Assembly (NCBI GenBank): GCA_014534095.1
Contig: JACVSD010000021.1
Span: forward strand, 1 to 20,204
Direction: 5' to 3'
From: Nitrospiraceae bacterium
Lineage (GTDB): Bacteria > Nitrospirota > Nitrospiria > Nitrospirales > Nitrospiraceae
DNA length: 20,204 bases
In this document: positions 8,258-15,739 of the stretch, in pieces
Layout of the letters: the number at the start of each line of letters is the position of its first letter
Numbering within the stretch: position 1 is the stretch's first letter
Notes under the pieces: model-generated
What the model was told of the DNA's origin: nothing
The model's input: the letters and a program-made list of their open reading frames with translations, nothing else
Databases searched by the model: none
Made by a program: the position numbers and the translations under genes

Positions 8258-8983
8258 TCAGGCCACCGCACGAGGTTTCATCTGTGTGGTCGGCTCCTCC
8301 GGACGCGGGCTGCCGGCCGGCAATTGAGGCACACCGGACACCGGCCTCCGGTTCAGCGCTTCGACCACAGACTGCAGCGCAATATGACCGAGTTCATGAA
8401 GGAACGTTCTTCCGACCTCCATGGCGGCTCCTTGGAAGCGCTGCCGTTCCTTGCTCAACTCTGCGGCTACATCGCTCCACACCGACGACAGCTGATCGAC
8501 GGTTTTCGCCGCGGTCTCCTTAATGAAGTGCCCCTGGCCGGATGGCCGCCGGGCGTCTTCACCCTGCGGCGTCTGCGGATCGGACGGATAGAACGGATAG
8601 ACGCCCTGACGCGGCCCGCCCTGCCCCTCGGAAGGCATGACCTCGGTGGGATGCGCTTGGGGAGGAGCATACGCATATCGTCCGGAAGACTTGCGGCGTT
8701 GATCGACCCATCCTGCGAACAATCCGATGGCAATGGCTCCACCAACCAGTAACCATGGCCGCCGGGACGCCTGGACAGCCGGATTGAGCTGGGCCGTCGT
8801 GGACTCGACGAAATCCGCCGCAGTATTTCTGGCATGGGTGATCAGGTCCAGGGCCGCCGTCCTGGTGCCCAACACGGTTTCTTCCACGCGCCGTTCCAGC
8901 TGCTGCAGCTTGTCGGCCAGGGCCAAGCGGGTCTGGAGGATGTTCTTCAGGTCCGTTTCGATATCACTTGTTCTTTGATCCAT
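8258..8983 (-). CDS. YqjD/ElaB-like (DUF883/DUF3618-type) membrane-anchored protein
   Basis: This 241-residue protein is of uncertain family. Residues 6-70 form a charged, helical, probably coiled segment (DIETDLKNILQTRLALADK, then LEQQ-like heptads and ARNTAADFVESTTAQLNP). One transmembrane helix follows at 76-92, introduced by the RRPWLLVGGAIAIGLFAGW motif (glycine-zipper type). Residues 98-155 are Pro/Gly/Gln-rich and probably disordered. Residues 155-215 form another amphipathic helical region, and the tail is Pro-rich. The helix-then-RPW-glycine-zipper design resembles YqjD/ElaB and DUF3618 proteins. In E. coli, YqjD is a stationary-phase inner-membrane protein that binds ribosomes; whether this applies here is unknown. 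The start overlaps the end of the YqjE-like gene by 37 nt in another frame, and AAGGAAG 7 nt upstream of the ATG supports that start. The C-terminal extension is much longer than in YqjD. Confidence 0.75.
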   Translation of the reverse strand: MDQRTSDIETDLKNILQTRLALADKLQQLERRVEETVLGTRTAALDLITHARNTAADFVESTTAQLNPAVQASRRPWLLVGGAIAIGLFAGWVDQRRKSSGRYAYAPPQAHPTEVMPSEGQGGPRQGVYPFYPSDPQTPQGEDARRPSGQGHFIKETAAKTVDQLSSVWSDVAAELSKERQRFQGAAMEVGRTFLHELGHIALQSVVEALNRRPVSGVPQLPAGSPRPEEPTTQMKPRAVA

Positions 8984-9363
8984 TGTGCGTCTTCCTTAAT
9001 CGCATAGAGGGTTCTCCGAGGCACCGCATGGACGTTGGACGCCAACGTCCTCGCCCGCATCAACAGTACGACGCCCGCTCCGGCTAACAGTCCACCCACA
9101 ATTGCATACGACAGCCACATGGGCAGGTTGAACCATTCGTGCAGTCCATGCACCAGCATGGCCAAGAGAAAGATGCCGCCCACGGCAAGCAACCCAATGC
9201 CAATGCCCAAGCCTGAAGCCGCCCGGCCGGCTTTGCTGACTTCGAGCTTCACTTCATCGCGCAACAACTGCACTTCCTGGCGCATGAGCACGCGCACATC
9301 GTCGAGGATCCCGGAGACAATATCGAAGATACCTGATCTGGGAGGAGTCGTGTGAACCGCCAT
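8947..9363 (-). CDS. YqjE-like / holin superfamily III (PF07332-type) membrane protein
   Basis: This 138-residue protein has two transmembrane helices (about 50-74 and 81-103) between an N-terminal amphipathic region (GILDDVRVLMRQEVQLLRDE) and a C-terminal soluble helix (PRRTLYAIKEDAQWIKEQ). This is the layout of the phage holin family III/YqjE group, which in most bacteria is chromosomal and unrelated to lysis. The function is unknown. In E. coli, yqjE sits next to yqjD, as here. The ATG at 9363 lies 3 nt after the stop of the preceding small membrane-protein gene, whose end provides GAGG as ribosome site, so the genes are translationally coupled. The 3' end overlaps the next gene by 37 nt. 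Because no phage genes are nearby, the word holin should not be taken to mean prophage. Confidence 0.85.
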   Translation of the reverse strand: MAVHTTPPRSGIFDIVSGILDDVRVLMRQEVQLLRDEVKLEVSKAGRAASGLGIGIGLLAVGGIFLLAMLVHGLHEWFNLPMWLSYAIVGGLLAGAGVVLLMRARTLASNVHAVPRRTLYAIKEDAQWIKEQVISKRT

Positions 9364-9366
9364 GCA

Positions 9367-9822
9367 TTACCTCATACGTCGTGCAAGGAGAAAACCCAGG
9401 CCAATCCCGAACAATAGGGTCGGCCAGGGATAGCGTTGAATAACCTGCTCCAATCGCGCTCGTGTCCCGGAAAGCTCGGGCGATCGTTCAGATGCCTCGT
9501 GCAAAAGGCCGACCGTTCCGACGTCAGGCCGAGCAGACACCGTCGTCAGATCCTGTAATTCCATCCGTAGCCTTCTCGGTCTTAAGTCGTCCGGTCTACC
9601 GATCTCACCAGCAGCCACAGGCAACGGCGTTGGCCGTGCCACGATGCCCGCCGGAAGTGGCTCCTGCGAAACAATCAAAGAACAAATCCCCGCCAGCAAC
9701 GCACAACCGGCGGCCCATTGCACCGGCACGGGGCGCGTCGCGTGGCGCCCGGCGCGGATCTTCGTACGCCGCGCGTTTCTACCGACCGGCCAGCTAGGCG
9801 GCAAACTGGTGTCCAATGGCAT
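9367..9822 (-). CDS. Small membrane protein with C-terminal YqjD-like glycine-zipper anchor
   Basis: This hypothetical protein has 151 residues from the ATG at 9822. A basic N-terminus (RNARRTKIRAGRHATR) is followed by one hydrophobic helix (about 35-53) and a polar Pro/Arg-rich middle. A charged helix (SERSPELSGTRARLEQVIQR) then leads into a C-terminal anchor, YPWPTLLFGIGLGFLLARR. That ending (helix, PW, glycine-rich helix, Arg pair) resembles the C-terminus of DUF883/YqjD proteins, but the rest does not match any family I recognise. The start is uncertain. A GTG at 9843 would add 7 residues, and an internal ATG at 9564 would give a 65-residue protein consisting of just the YqjD-like part. 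Either upstream start overlaps the hemerythrin gene (29-50 nt). The stop is 3 nt before the YqjE-like gene, so it belongs to that operon. Confidence 0.6.
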   Translation of the reverse strand: MPLDTSLPPSWPVGRNARRTKIRAGRHATRPVPVQWAAGCALLAGICSLIVSQEPLPAGIVARPTPLPVAAGEIGRPDDLRPRRLRMELQDLTTVSARPDVGTVGLLHEASERSPELSGTRARLEQVIQRYPWPTLLFGIGLGFLLARRMR

Positions 9823-10315
9823 CCTTGCGCTGCCGGAGCTCACGGCCGAGCCGGGTCAGCCCCGCTTCGCCCAGCAGTGTCTGCGCCAGCGGAAACAATT
9901 CGCGTTCCTCCAGCTCGACATGCGCCTGCACCTCCCGGATCAGATTCTCCACCTGGTCCAGGAAAAGGTCGTCCTGCATGACCTCGTTTAGCCGGTCCAT
10001 ATGTCGATCCATGGCTCGGTGTTCACGGACCGCATCGCGCACCAGGGATAGAGCTTTGCGATGACCCTGCCGTTCGGCCTGCCGCTGCAGAGCCGGATAG
10101 AAGACGTCCGCCTCGAGCTGCGCGTGCTGGCCGAGCTGACGTAAGATCCGATTGGCGAGAAAATACCGGTCGTCGCCCCCTGACGTCTGGAATCCCTCGT
10201 ATTCGCTTTGAATATTCTCATGTTCCGCCCTCAACACAGCCAAACCGTCTCGCTCGCTGCGCCCGCCTCTAGGCGCTTTGACAGCCCGTACATCGCGTCT
10301 ATCGAGCACCCGCAT
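9794..10315 (-). CDS. Hemerythrin HHE domain-containing protein
   Basis: This 173-residue cytoplasmic four-helix protein has the ligand pattern of bacterial hemerythrin-like HHE domains. H32 is in LRAEHENIQSEYEGF. H64 and E68 are in LGQHAQLEADVFYPAL. H99 (with H105) is in VREHRAMDRHMDRL. H132 and E136 are in VQAHVELEERELFPLA. Such domains bind a di-iron centre and are linked to oxygen, nitric oxide or iron sensing and to iron-cluster repair; the exact role here is unknown. The open frame reaches a GTG at 10339, but that codon has no Shine-Dalgarno sequence. The ATG at 10315 has AAAGGA about 8 nt upstream and is preferred. It heads a group of three small membrane-protein genes, the first of which overlaps its 3' end. 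It lies 155 nt downstream of treY, so it probably has its own promoter. Confidence 0.9.
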   Translation of the reverse strand: MRVLDRRDVRAVKAPRGGRSERDGLAVLRAEHENIQSEYEGFQTSGGDDRYFLANRILRQLGQHAQLEADVFYPALQRQAERQGHRKALSLVRDAVREHRAMDRHMDRLNEVMQDDLFLDQVENLIREVQAHVELEERELFPLAQTLLGEAGLTRLGRELRQRKDAIGHQFAA

Positions 10316-10470
10316 CAGTGGTTCCTTTCGTACCGTCACTGGCTGCTAGTCATCCAAGAAAAACAGTATCAACCGCATCCGTAACCACCAACTGGTCTCT
10401 TCCCTAGCGGAGCCGATGACTGGCGATGCGAGGAGACACGCGTACGAGGAAAGGCCTCGAGCCAATCTGT

Positions 10471-13386
10471 TTAAGCAGTTCTCTCGAGGAGTCCGAGCGG
10501 ACAGTGCTCGAAGATTTTGGAAGCCTGCAGCACGCGACGCCCCTGTACCGACTCGGACGCCACGACTTCGCCGGTCAGGACATGCTGGAACGTGGCCAGC
10601 GTCGGCCAGGGCGGCACGGCGACCCAGCTGTCCTCCCACGTGGAGGAGCCCAGCGGAGGGTGCGTCGCCTCAGGCATCAATGTGTACAGAAACCGAGGGA
10701 CCACCGTCACCACGGCCTCGGTTTCATGCACCCGCGCAAAGGCACAGAGGTGCTGTTTTTGGGCGCCGCCGGTCTCCAGCGGCACATAGTCGCCACGCTC
10801 GAACAACGCAGTATGCACACGCCGGTATTCGAGGGTCGCCATCATCGTGAATAATTTCAGCCGGCCGTCTCGTGCCTCGTTGGCCAAGGCATGGACCCAC
10901 TCGGGCCTGACGGTCTCCGGCGTGTCCATGGCGCGGCGCAGGTCGTTCAACATCAGATGCCGGGTTTTGTAGTCCACCGGTCGGCGATTGTCCGGATCGA
11001 CGAGGCTGAAATCCCAGAGTTCCGTGCCTTGATAGAAGTCAGGAATACCTGGCGCAGTCATCTTCAATAGGAGCTGTGAGAGCGCCCCGAAGAGGCCGCA
11101 ATGAGCAAGCCGTACCTGGAAAGGAAGAAAGTCCTCGAGGAAGGCGTTCGGAGCGGTCCGATCAAGGGCGGCCCCCACAAAGTCTTGCATCGCTTGATCA
11201 TACACAAAGCTGGGATTGACCCAGCTGGTGTTGACCTTCGCCTCATGGATCGCCTTTTCCATGTATCGCTGGATCCGGCCGCAGAACACGCGATAGGCTT
11301 CCTCGTCCATGGGCTGCAACGGCCAAGCGCCCACCAAGGTCTGATAGAACAGATATTCGTCGTTACGGTCCGGCTGTCGTTCGCCTTCGGTTTCTCGGCG
11401 ATGTTTGCGGTTCATCCGGCTCCATCGATTGACCTTCGTTTTCCACTCCTGGGGAATTTCGGACAGCAGATTGAGGCGCGCCCGCACGTCCTCGCTCCGC
11501 TTCGTATCATGCGTTGACGAGGCCGACATAGCGTGCGGCCAGCGCGCCTGGCGCTCGCGCATCCGCTTGTGGAACTCCTCGATGGGCAAACCGAACTGCT
11601 CAAGCTCCCCCCCGACCTCGTTGAGAGAGACCAACCGGTTGTAACGGTAGAAGGCGGTGTCTTCGATCCCTTTCGCGGTCACCGGACTGGTGATCTGCTG
11701 AAACTTCATGACGAAACGGACCTGATCCTCGCGATCCTGCGCCGTCCGCGCGTCGCGTTGTTTCAGGAGGATCGAGCGGATAAAGTCGAAGACCTGGCCG
11801 GTCAACGCGGGATTCCGCCGCTTGGCGCGCGCCACCGCCATGTGAATGTATGCCCGGTCACGCTCGGCCACCGGTTCGGGTCCCTCGGTCGCATACGTGC
11901 GGTACACCGGAAAACAGGCGATGATTTCGCGGATCGCATGCGTCAAGCTGTTCAGCGTAAAGTCGCGCGATCGGCGATCCCGCTCGGAGAGCATATTGAG
12001 CCGGTGCCCCAACACATTCAGTTCGCTTGCCATCGAAGCCCGCATGATCAATTGCTTACTTGCATAGGCCAGATCGCTATACGACGTCTCTCGATCGATG
12101 AACCGGCTATAGATTTCCGTCCACACGCGCTCATTGGCCGTCTGGACGAAGAGCCCGTTGACGAGATTCATGAAATCGTATCCGGTCGTCCCATGCACCG
12201 GCCAGGTGTCGGGGAGCACTTCGTCCTTCCCCAGAATCTTTTCGACGACGAGGAACAACTCCCGCTCGCCGAGATTCCCCCCGTCCGGATGTTTCGCCAG
12301 ATCTTGCAATTGCCGGAGGTACGCTCCCGGATCGTACAACCCATCCACGTGATCCACCCGCACGCCGGTCACCATCCCATCCCGTATCAGCTTCATCAGG
12401 AGTTCATGCGACTCCTGAAACACCATGGGGTTTTCCATGCGGATGGCGGCCAGATCGTTGATGTCGAAGAATCGGCGGTAATTGATCTCTTCCGAGGCCA
12501 CTTTCCAAGACGCCAGCCGATAGGCCTGGGCATCCAAGAGGGCGTCCAATTCATCGAACGTCTCGGGTTCGCCTTTCGAGCCGTTGAGGCGGGTGACGTT
12601 CTCACGGATGTGTGCCTCGACCGGCGGGCTGGTCTCCGTCAACAGCGCCAGTCGCTTTTTCACAATCTCCACTTCGCGGTAGCGTTCGGCAATGCGGGCC
12701 TGATCCGTCTCGTCCAAATCCGGCAAATTGCGCAAGGCGGTCAGAATGCTTTGTAGCTCCATCACTGACCCGTCCGATTCCCCCATACGACCAACCAGCA
12801 CCTCGATACGTGCGCCGAGCACGGCAATCCAGGACTTGGGCGTCAGAGGCAGCTGGTGCTCGCCATAACGCAGGCTCAATTCTCCCTGATGGAACTCCAC
12901 CATCATCTCCTGATTTTCCAGGACGGTTCCGTACTGATCGCCCAGGATCGGGAGGAGCACCTTATTGTTGAGTTCCTGCTTGATGGGATGCCAGTCGATA
13001 TCGAAGGCGGTCGCGTAACGCGCGCTGGGGCCGTTTTCGAGAACGTCGCGCCACCAGCGGTTCAAAGCCTTGCCGATGCCCATATGATTGGGCACGACAT
13101 CCACCAGGAGACTCATCCGGTGTGCATGGGCGGCCTCGACGAACTGCGTAAAATCTTCCTGCGTGCCTAATTCCGGGTCCAGCATCGTGAGATCGATCGT
13201 GTCGTAACCATGTTCGCTGCCCGGCATCGATTTCGTCACTGGGGAGAGATAGCAATCGGAGATGCCCAAGGCATGGAGATACGGCACGATTTCTCGGGCG
13301 TTATCAAACCTAAAGGATTTATTTAACTGTAGCCTGTAGGTGGCTAACGGCAGGGAAGGATCTGACTTGATCGCCACTTCATCCAC
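10471..13386 (-). CDS. treY: Malto-oligosyltrehalose synthase (TreY)
   Basis: TreY (GH13) converts the reducing-end alpha-1,4 bond of a maltodextrin into the alpha,alpha-1,1 bond of trehalose. TreZ then releases free trehalose. The 971-residue protein begins the fold with PLATYRLQLNKSFRFDNA and has CYLSPVTKSMPGSEHGYD at 45-61 and VDVVPNHMG at 95-103. The three catalytic acids are visible: nucleophile D345 in GVRVDHVDGLYD, acid/base E382 in LFLVVEKILG, and D627 in SSTHDTKRSEDVRARL. GIEDTAFYRYNRLVSLNE at 573-590 is a TreY hallmark. The length is at the upper end for the family, and no part appears missing. The GTG start at 13386 is 3 nt after the glgC stop, and its ribosome site is weak, so coupling to glgC is likely. 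treZ is not in the window. Confidence 0.95.
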   Translation of the reverse strand: MDEVAIKSDPSLPLATYRLQLNKSFRFDNAREIVPYLHALGISDCYLSPVTKSMPGSEHGYDTIDLTMLDPELGTQEDFTQFVEAAHAHRMSLLVDVVPNHMGIGKALNRWWRDVLENGPSARYATAFDIDWHPIKQELNNKVLLPILGDQYGTVLENQEMMVEFHQGELSLRYGEHQLPLTPKSWIAVLGARIEVLVGRMGESDGSVMELQSILTALRNLPDLDETDQARIAERYREVEIVKKRLALLTETSPPVEAHIRENVTRLNGSKGEPETFDELDALLDAQAYRLASWKVASEEINYRRFFDINDLAAIRMENPMVFQESHELLMKLIRDGMVTGVRVDHVDGLYDPGAYLRQLQDLAKHPDGGNLGERELFLVVEKILGKDEVLPDTWPVHGTTGYDFMNLVNGLFVQTANERVWTEIYSRFIDRETSYSDLAYASKQLIMRASMASELNVLGHRLNMLSERDRRSRDFTLNSLTHAIREIIACFPVYRTYATEGPEPVAERDRAYIHMAVARAKRRNPALTGQVFDFIRSILLKQRDARTAQDREDQVRFVMKFQQITSPVTAKGIEDTAFYRYNRLVSLNEVGGELEQFGLPIEEFHKRMRERQARWPHAMSASSTHDTKRSEDVRARLNLLSEIPQEWKTKVNRWSRMNRKHRRETEGERQPDRNDEYLFYQTLVGAWPLQPMDEEAYRVFCGRIQRYMEKAIHEAKVNTSWVNPSFVYDQAMQDFVGAALDRTAPNAFLEDFLPFQVRLAHCGLFGALSQLLLKMTAPGIPDFYQGTELWDFSLVDPDNRRPVDYKTRHLMLNDLRRAMDTPETVRPEWVHALANEARDGRLKLFTMMATLEYRRVHTALFERGDYVPLETGGAQKQHLCAFARVHETEAVVTVVPRFLYTLMPEATHPPLGSSTWEDSWVAVPPWPTLATFQHVLTGEVVASESVQGRRVLQASKIFEHCPLGLLERTA

Positions 13387-13389
13387 CCA

Positions 13390-14628
13390 TCACGAAGCAT
13401 GACGCAAGGCTTCGGGCTCGGCCCATGAGGTTTTGGAGAGTACGACGAGACCCGATGGCGAGAGATGATACTGTTTCCGGTCATGGTCTTGATCAAAGCC
13501 GATATGCGTCGCGGCCGGAATCACAGTCGCCCGGTCCGCGATGACACGGCGCAACTTCGTCCCCGCACCAACAGTCACCCCGTCCAGAATCACGCATTCA
13601 TCGAGTTCAACCCCGGGCTCCACCCGCACGCCGCGTCCGAGCACGGACCGATGAACGCGTGCACCGACACATTGAGTGCCCTGCCCCACCATGGATTCAT
13701 CCACCCGGCTTCGGACCAGCGACGCCATTGGACCATTGTACGAGCCGGAAAGAATCGGCCACTCCGGATTTCGCAGATCGAAGGGCGGCCGTTCTCCGAG
13801 GAGATCCATGTTGGCCTTCCAATAGGATTCCAGAGTGCCGACATCGCGCCAATACCCGCGCTCTTCATAAGCGCGGAGCCCGGGGATGTTATTGTTTTGC
13901 ATGTCATAGACATGCACGTTGTGCCGAGCTAAGACGTCCGGCACGATATTGCGCCCGAAGTCGTGAGTGCCGGGGCGCGAGGCATCCCGTTTCAGCAACG
14001 GCACCAGCACATCCGTCGTAAACACATAGTTGCCCATGGACGACAACGCGTAGTCCGGTCGCCCCGGCATTGGCTTCGGCGCACCGGGCTTCTCTTCAAA
14101 TCCGATCATGCGCCCGGATGCGTCCGTTTCGAGAATGCCGAAGCCCCGCGCCTCAGCAATCGGCACAGGCAGCGCTCCCACGGTCACATCGCTGTTACGC
14201 TCCATGTGCTGCTGGACCATTTGCCGGATATCCATCCGATACACGTGATCCGCCCCAAACACCGCGATGATATCCGGCGCAAAGTCCTCCACCAGATTCA
14301 AATTCTGGTACACCGCATCTGCCGTGCCTTCATACCACCCCTCCCGCGCCCGCATTTGAGGAGGGACTACGCTGATGAAGCTCTGCCTGATGCGCCCGCC
14401 GATTTGCCATCCTTCGCGCAAATGTTCAATGAGAGATTGAGACCGGTATTGCACGAGAACGTACAACGCCAATATTCCCGAATTCACAAAGTTGCTCAGG
14501 ACAAAATCGACAATGCGGTACTGGCCTCCGAACGGAACAGCCGGCTTGCTCCGCTCGGCGGTCAGAGGAAGCAAGCGCTCACCCTTGCCGCCGGCCATAA
14601 TCATCCCGAGCACACGTAAGGCTTTCAA
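13390..14628 (-). CDS. glgC: Glucose-1-phosphate adenylyltransferase (ADP-glucose pyrophosphorylase)
   Basis: GlgC makes ADP-glucose from ATP and glucose-1-phosphate, the committed step of bacterial glycogen synthesis. The protein (412 residues from the TTG start) has the nucleotidyltransferase motif LGMIMAGGKGERLLPLT at 7-23, then SKPAVPFGGQYRIVDFVLSN at 27-46. GWYEGTADAVYQNL follows at 98-110, AVFGADHVYRMD (metal-binding D127) at 122-133, and FEEKP (K180, glucose-1-phosphate site) at 177-181. SSMGNYVF is at 196-203. The C-terminal region has left-handed beta-helix hexapeptide repeats (VHRSVLGRGVRVEPGVELDE). The open frame reaches a GTG at 14673, but the TTG at 14628 has AGAGGA 4 nt upstream and gives the usual short N-terminus (MKALRVLGM), so I prefer it. 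It is the first gene of a glgC-treY operon, and the pairing suggests that glycogen or maltodextrin feeds trehalose synthesis. Confidence 0.95.
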   Translation of the reverse strand: MKALRVLGMIMAGGKGERLLPLTAERSKPAVPFGGQYRIVDFVLSNFVNSGILALYVLVQYRSQSLIEHLREGWQIGGRIRQSFISVVPPQMRAREGWYEGTADAVYQNLNLVEDFAPDIIAVFGADHVYRMDIRQMVQQHMERNSDVTVGALPVPIAEARGFGILETDASGRMIGFEEKPGAPKPMPGRPDYALSSMGNYVFTTDVLVPLLKRDASRPGTHDFGRNIVPDVLARHNVHVYDMQNNNIPGLRAYEERGYWRDVGTLESYWKANMDLLGERPPFDLRNPEWPILSGSYNGPMASLVRSRVDESMVGQGTQCVGARVHRSVLGRGVRVEPGVELDECVILDGVTVGAGTKLRRVIADRATVIPAATHIGFDQDHDRKQYHLSPSGLVVLSKTSWAEPEALRHAS

Positions 14629-14686
14629 TGGATCCTCTAGCTGCCCGTCGCAGTCTGCGCGACGTTGGCGCACCCTTCGGAAAATC

Positions 14687-14715
14687 GTCTTAGACAGTGT
14701 CCGTCACGATAACAA
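14687..14715 (-). promoter_or_regulatory. Possible promoter for glgC-treY
   Basis: On the minus strand, TTGTTA (14710-14715) and TAAGAC (14687-14692) are separated by 17 nt, a sigma70-like arrangement about 60 nt upstream of the preferred glgC start. The -10 match is poor (3 of 6). If used, transcription would begin close to the alternative GTG at 14673, which would favour the TTG start at 14628. The rest of the 251-nt divergent region (14629-14879) shows no other convincing element. Confidence 0.22.
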
Positions 14716-14879
14716 TGGGATAGGAAGGCCCTAACTGGGTGTCCCCCTGAGTTCAAGGTCACTGCGCCCTTGCCAAGCAGGCGGAAGAAACGACACCTCT
14801 TGGGAAACCACTAGTAGGCACTCTGAAGGGGTTCTCCTAGAGTCCTGTAGAACAAGGAAATGGAGGTAGAGGCGATACC

Positions 14880-15728
14880 ATGGTTAAAACAGCGCTGCCT
14901 TGGCTCCTGATGGCTCTCCTTGGGCTTCCCTCGGAAGGGACCGCTGAAACCCCCTCTCCAAAAGAGCCCCAAAAGGAACCGGACCAGGCCCCGGCCGCCG
15001 AACTCAAGAAAAAAGCGGACCCGAAACCGGACCCCAAGGCCGTGGAAGACAAACCGTCCGCTGAAGGTACCGGTCAGGATCCGAAGAAGAAAGGCGAGCC
15101 GGACCGTAAACCGGATTCCAAGCCAGCGCCTGCCAACAAGCCGGCCAGCGAGCCGGCGGCTGACGTCAAGAAGAAGACAGAGACAGAGGGTAAGGCTGAG
15201 GGTAAATCAGGCCAGGACGAAAAACCGGCTGAACCGCCGGCAGCACCACCGAAGGCGGAGGACCCCGCGAAAAAGCCCGTCACCTCGTTGAACCTCACGA
15301 TCAAACTCGCCCTGATGGCCGAGCCCTCCCTCTTCCCTGTCGACATCGAAGTTGAAGTGGATAAGCAGAAGGCGACCCTGACGGGGACGGTTCCCTCTGA
15401 AGACGACAAGAGCAAAGCCGGTCAGATCGCCAAAGCGATCGAAGGCCTGGAATCAGTCGTGAACAAGCTGACCGTCGATGCGTCGGTGCAGCACGCCTGG
15501 ACGAAGAAACAGGATGAGGCTATCACGCAGTTAGTCAAAGACCGACTGAATCGCAGCGAGACCTTGAAGGCCGTCGGATTCGAGGTGAAGTCCGAGCACG
15601 GGATCGTCGCGCTGAGCGGCAAAACCCACTACCAAGTGATTGCGCTGGAAGCAGCGGAGGCAGCGCGGCACGTCCCCGGCGTCCGTGCGGTCACCACGGC
15701 CGGCGTGCAACTCACCCCGAAAGACTAG
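14880..15728 (+). CDS. Secreted protein with Lys/Pro/Glu-rich stalk and two BON domains
   Basis: This 282-residue protein has a signal peptide at 1-22 (MVKTALPWLLMALLGLPS, then GTA). Residues 23-133 form a low-complexity stretch rich in Lys, Pro, Glu, Asp and Ala, with repeated units such as KKADPKPDPKA, KKKGEPDRKPDSKP and KKKTETEGKAEGK. Two BON-like domains follow at about 137-200 (EVEVDKQKATLTGTVPSEDD) and 212-280 (FEVKSEHGIVALSGKTHY, ending with AARHVPGVRAVTTAG). BON domains occur in periplasmic and outer-membrane proteins and probably bind phospholipid. The stalk, which resembles the Pro/Lys linker of TonB in composition, could reach across the periplasm or bind the cell wall. AGAGG about 7 nt upstream supports the start. 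It is divergent from glgC and 57 nt upstream of the first MFS gene, with which it may be co-transcribed. The specific function is unknown. Confidence 0.85.
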   Translation: MVKTALPWLLMALLGLPSEGTAETPSPKEPQKEPDQAPAAELKKKADPKPDPKAVEDKPSAEGTGQDPKKKGEPDRKPDSKPAPANKPASEPAADVKKKTETEGKAEGKSGQDEKPAEPPAAPPKAEDPAKKPVTSLNLTIKLALMAEPSLFPVDIEVEVDKQKATLTGTVPSEDDKSKAGQIAKAIEGLESVVNKLTVDASVQHAWTKKQDEAITQLVKDRLNRSETLKAVGFEVKSEHGIVALSGKTHYQVIALEAAEAARHVPGVRAVTTAGVQLTPKD

Positions 15729-15739
15729 CCGTGCCATGC

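Noticed and set aside
8087..8752. A 221-codon plus-strand frame spanning the 207-nt gap and the YqjD-like gene
   Set aside because: The translated sequence is Arg/His-rich and has no family features. The minus strand has a transmembrane protein with a good ribosome site, so the gap 8051-8257 is left without a gene.
8947..9363. Phage holin reading of the YqjE-like gene, suggesting a prophage
   Set aside because: No phage structural, integrase or lysis genes are nearby. The family is commonly chromosomal and sits here with YqjD-like genes.
10445..10459. CGAGG/CCTCG hairpin just downstream of treY
   Set aside because: A 5-bp stem with no U run is too weak to call a terminator in GC-rich DNA.
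11533..12756. A 407-codon open frame on the plus strand opposite treY
   Set aside because: It lies fully antisense to a gene with clear catalytic motifs. Its protein is rich in His, Arg and Pro with no recognisable domain, as expected of an opposite-strand shadow in GC-rich coding DNA.
13963..14619. A 218-codon open frame on the plus strand opposite glgC
   Set aside because: Antisense shadow; the minus strand encodes all GlgC motifs in this region.
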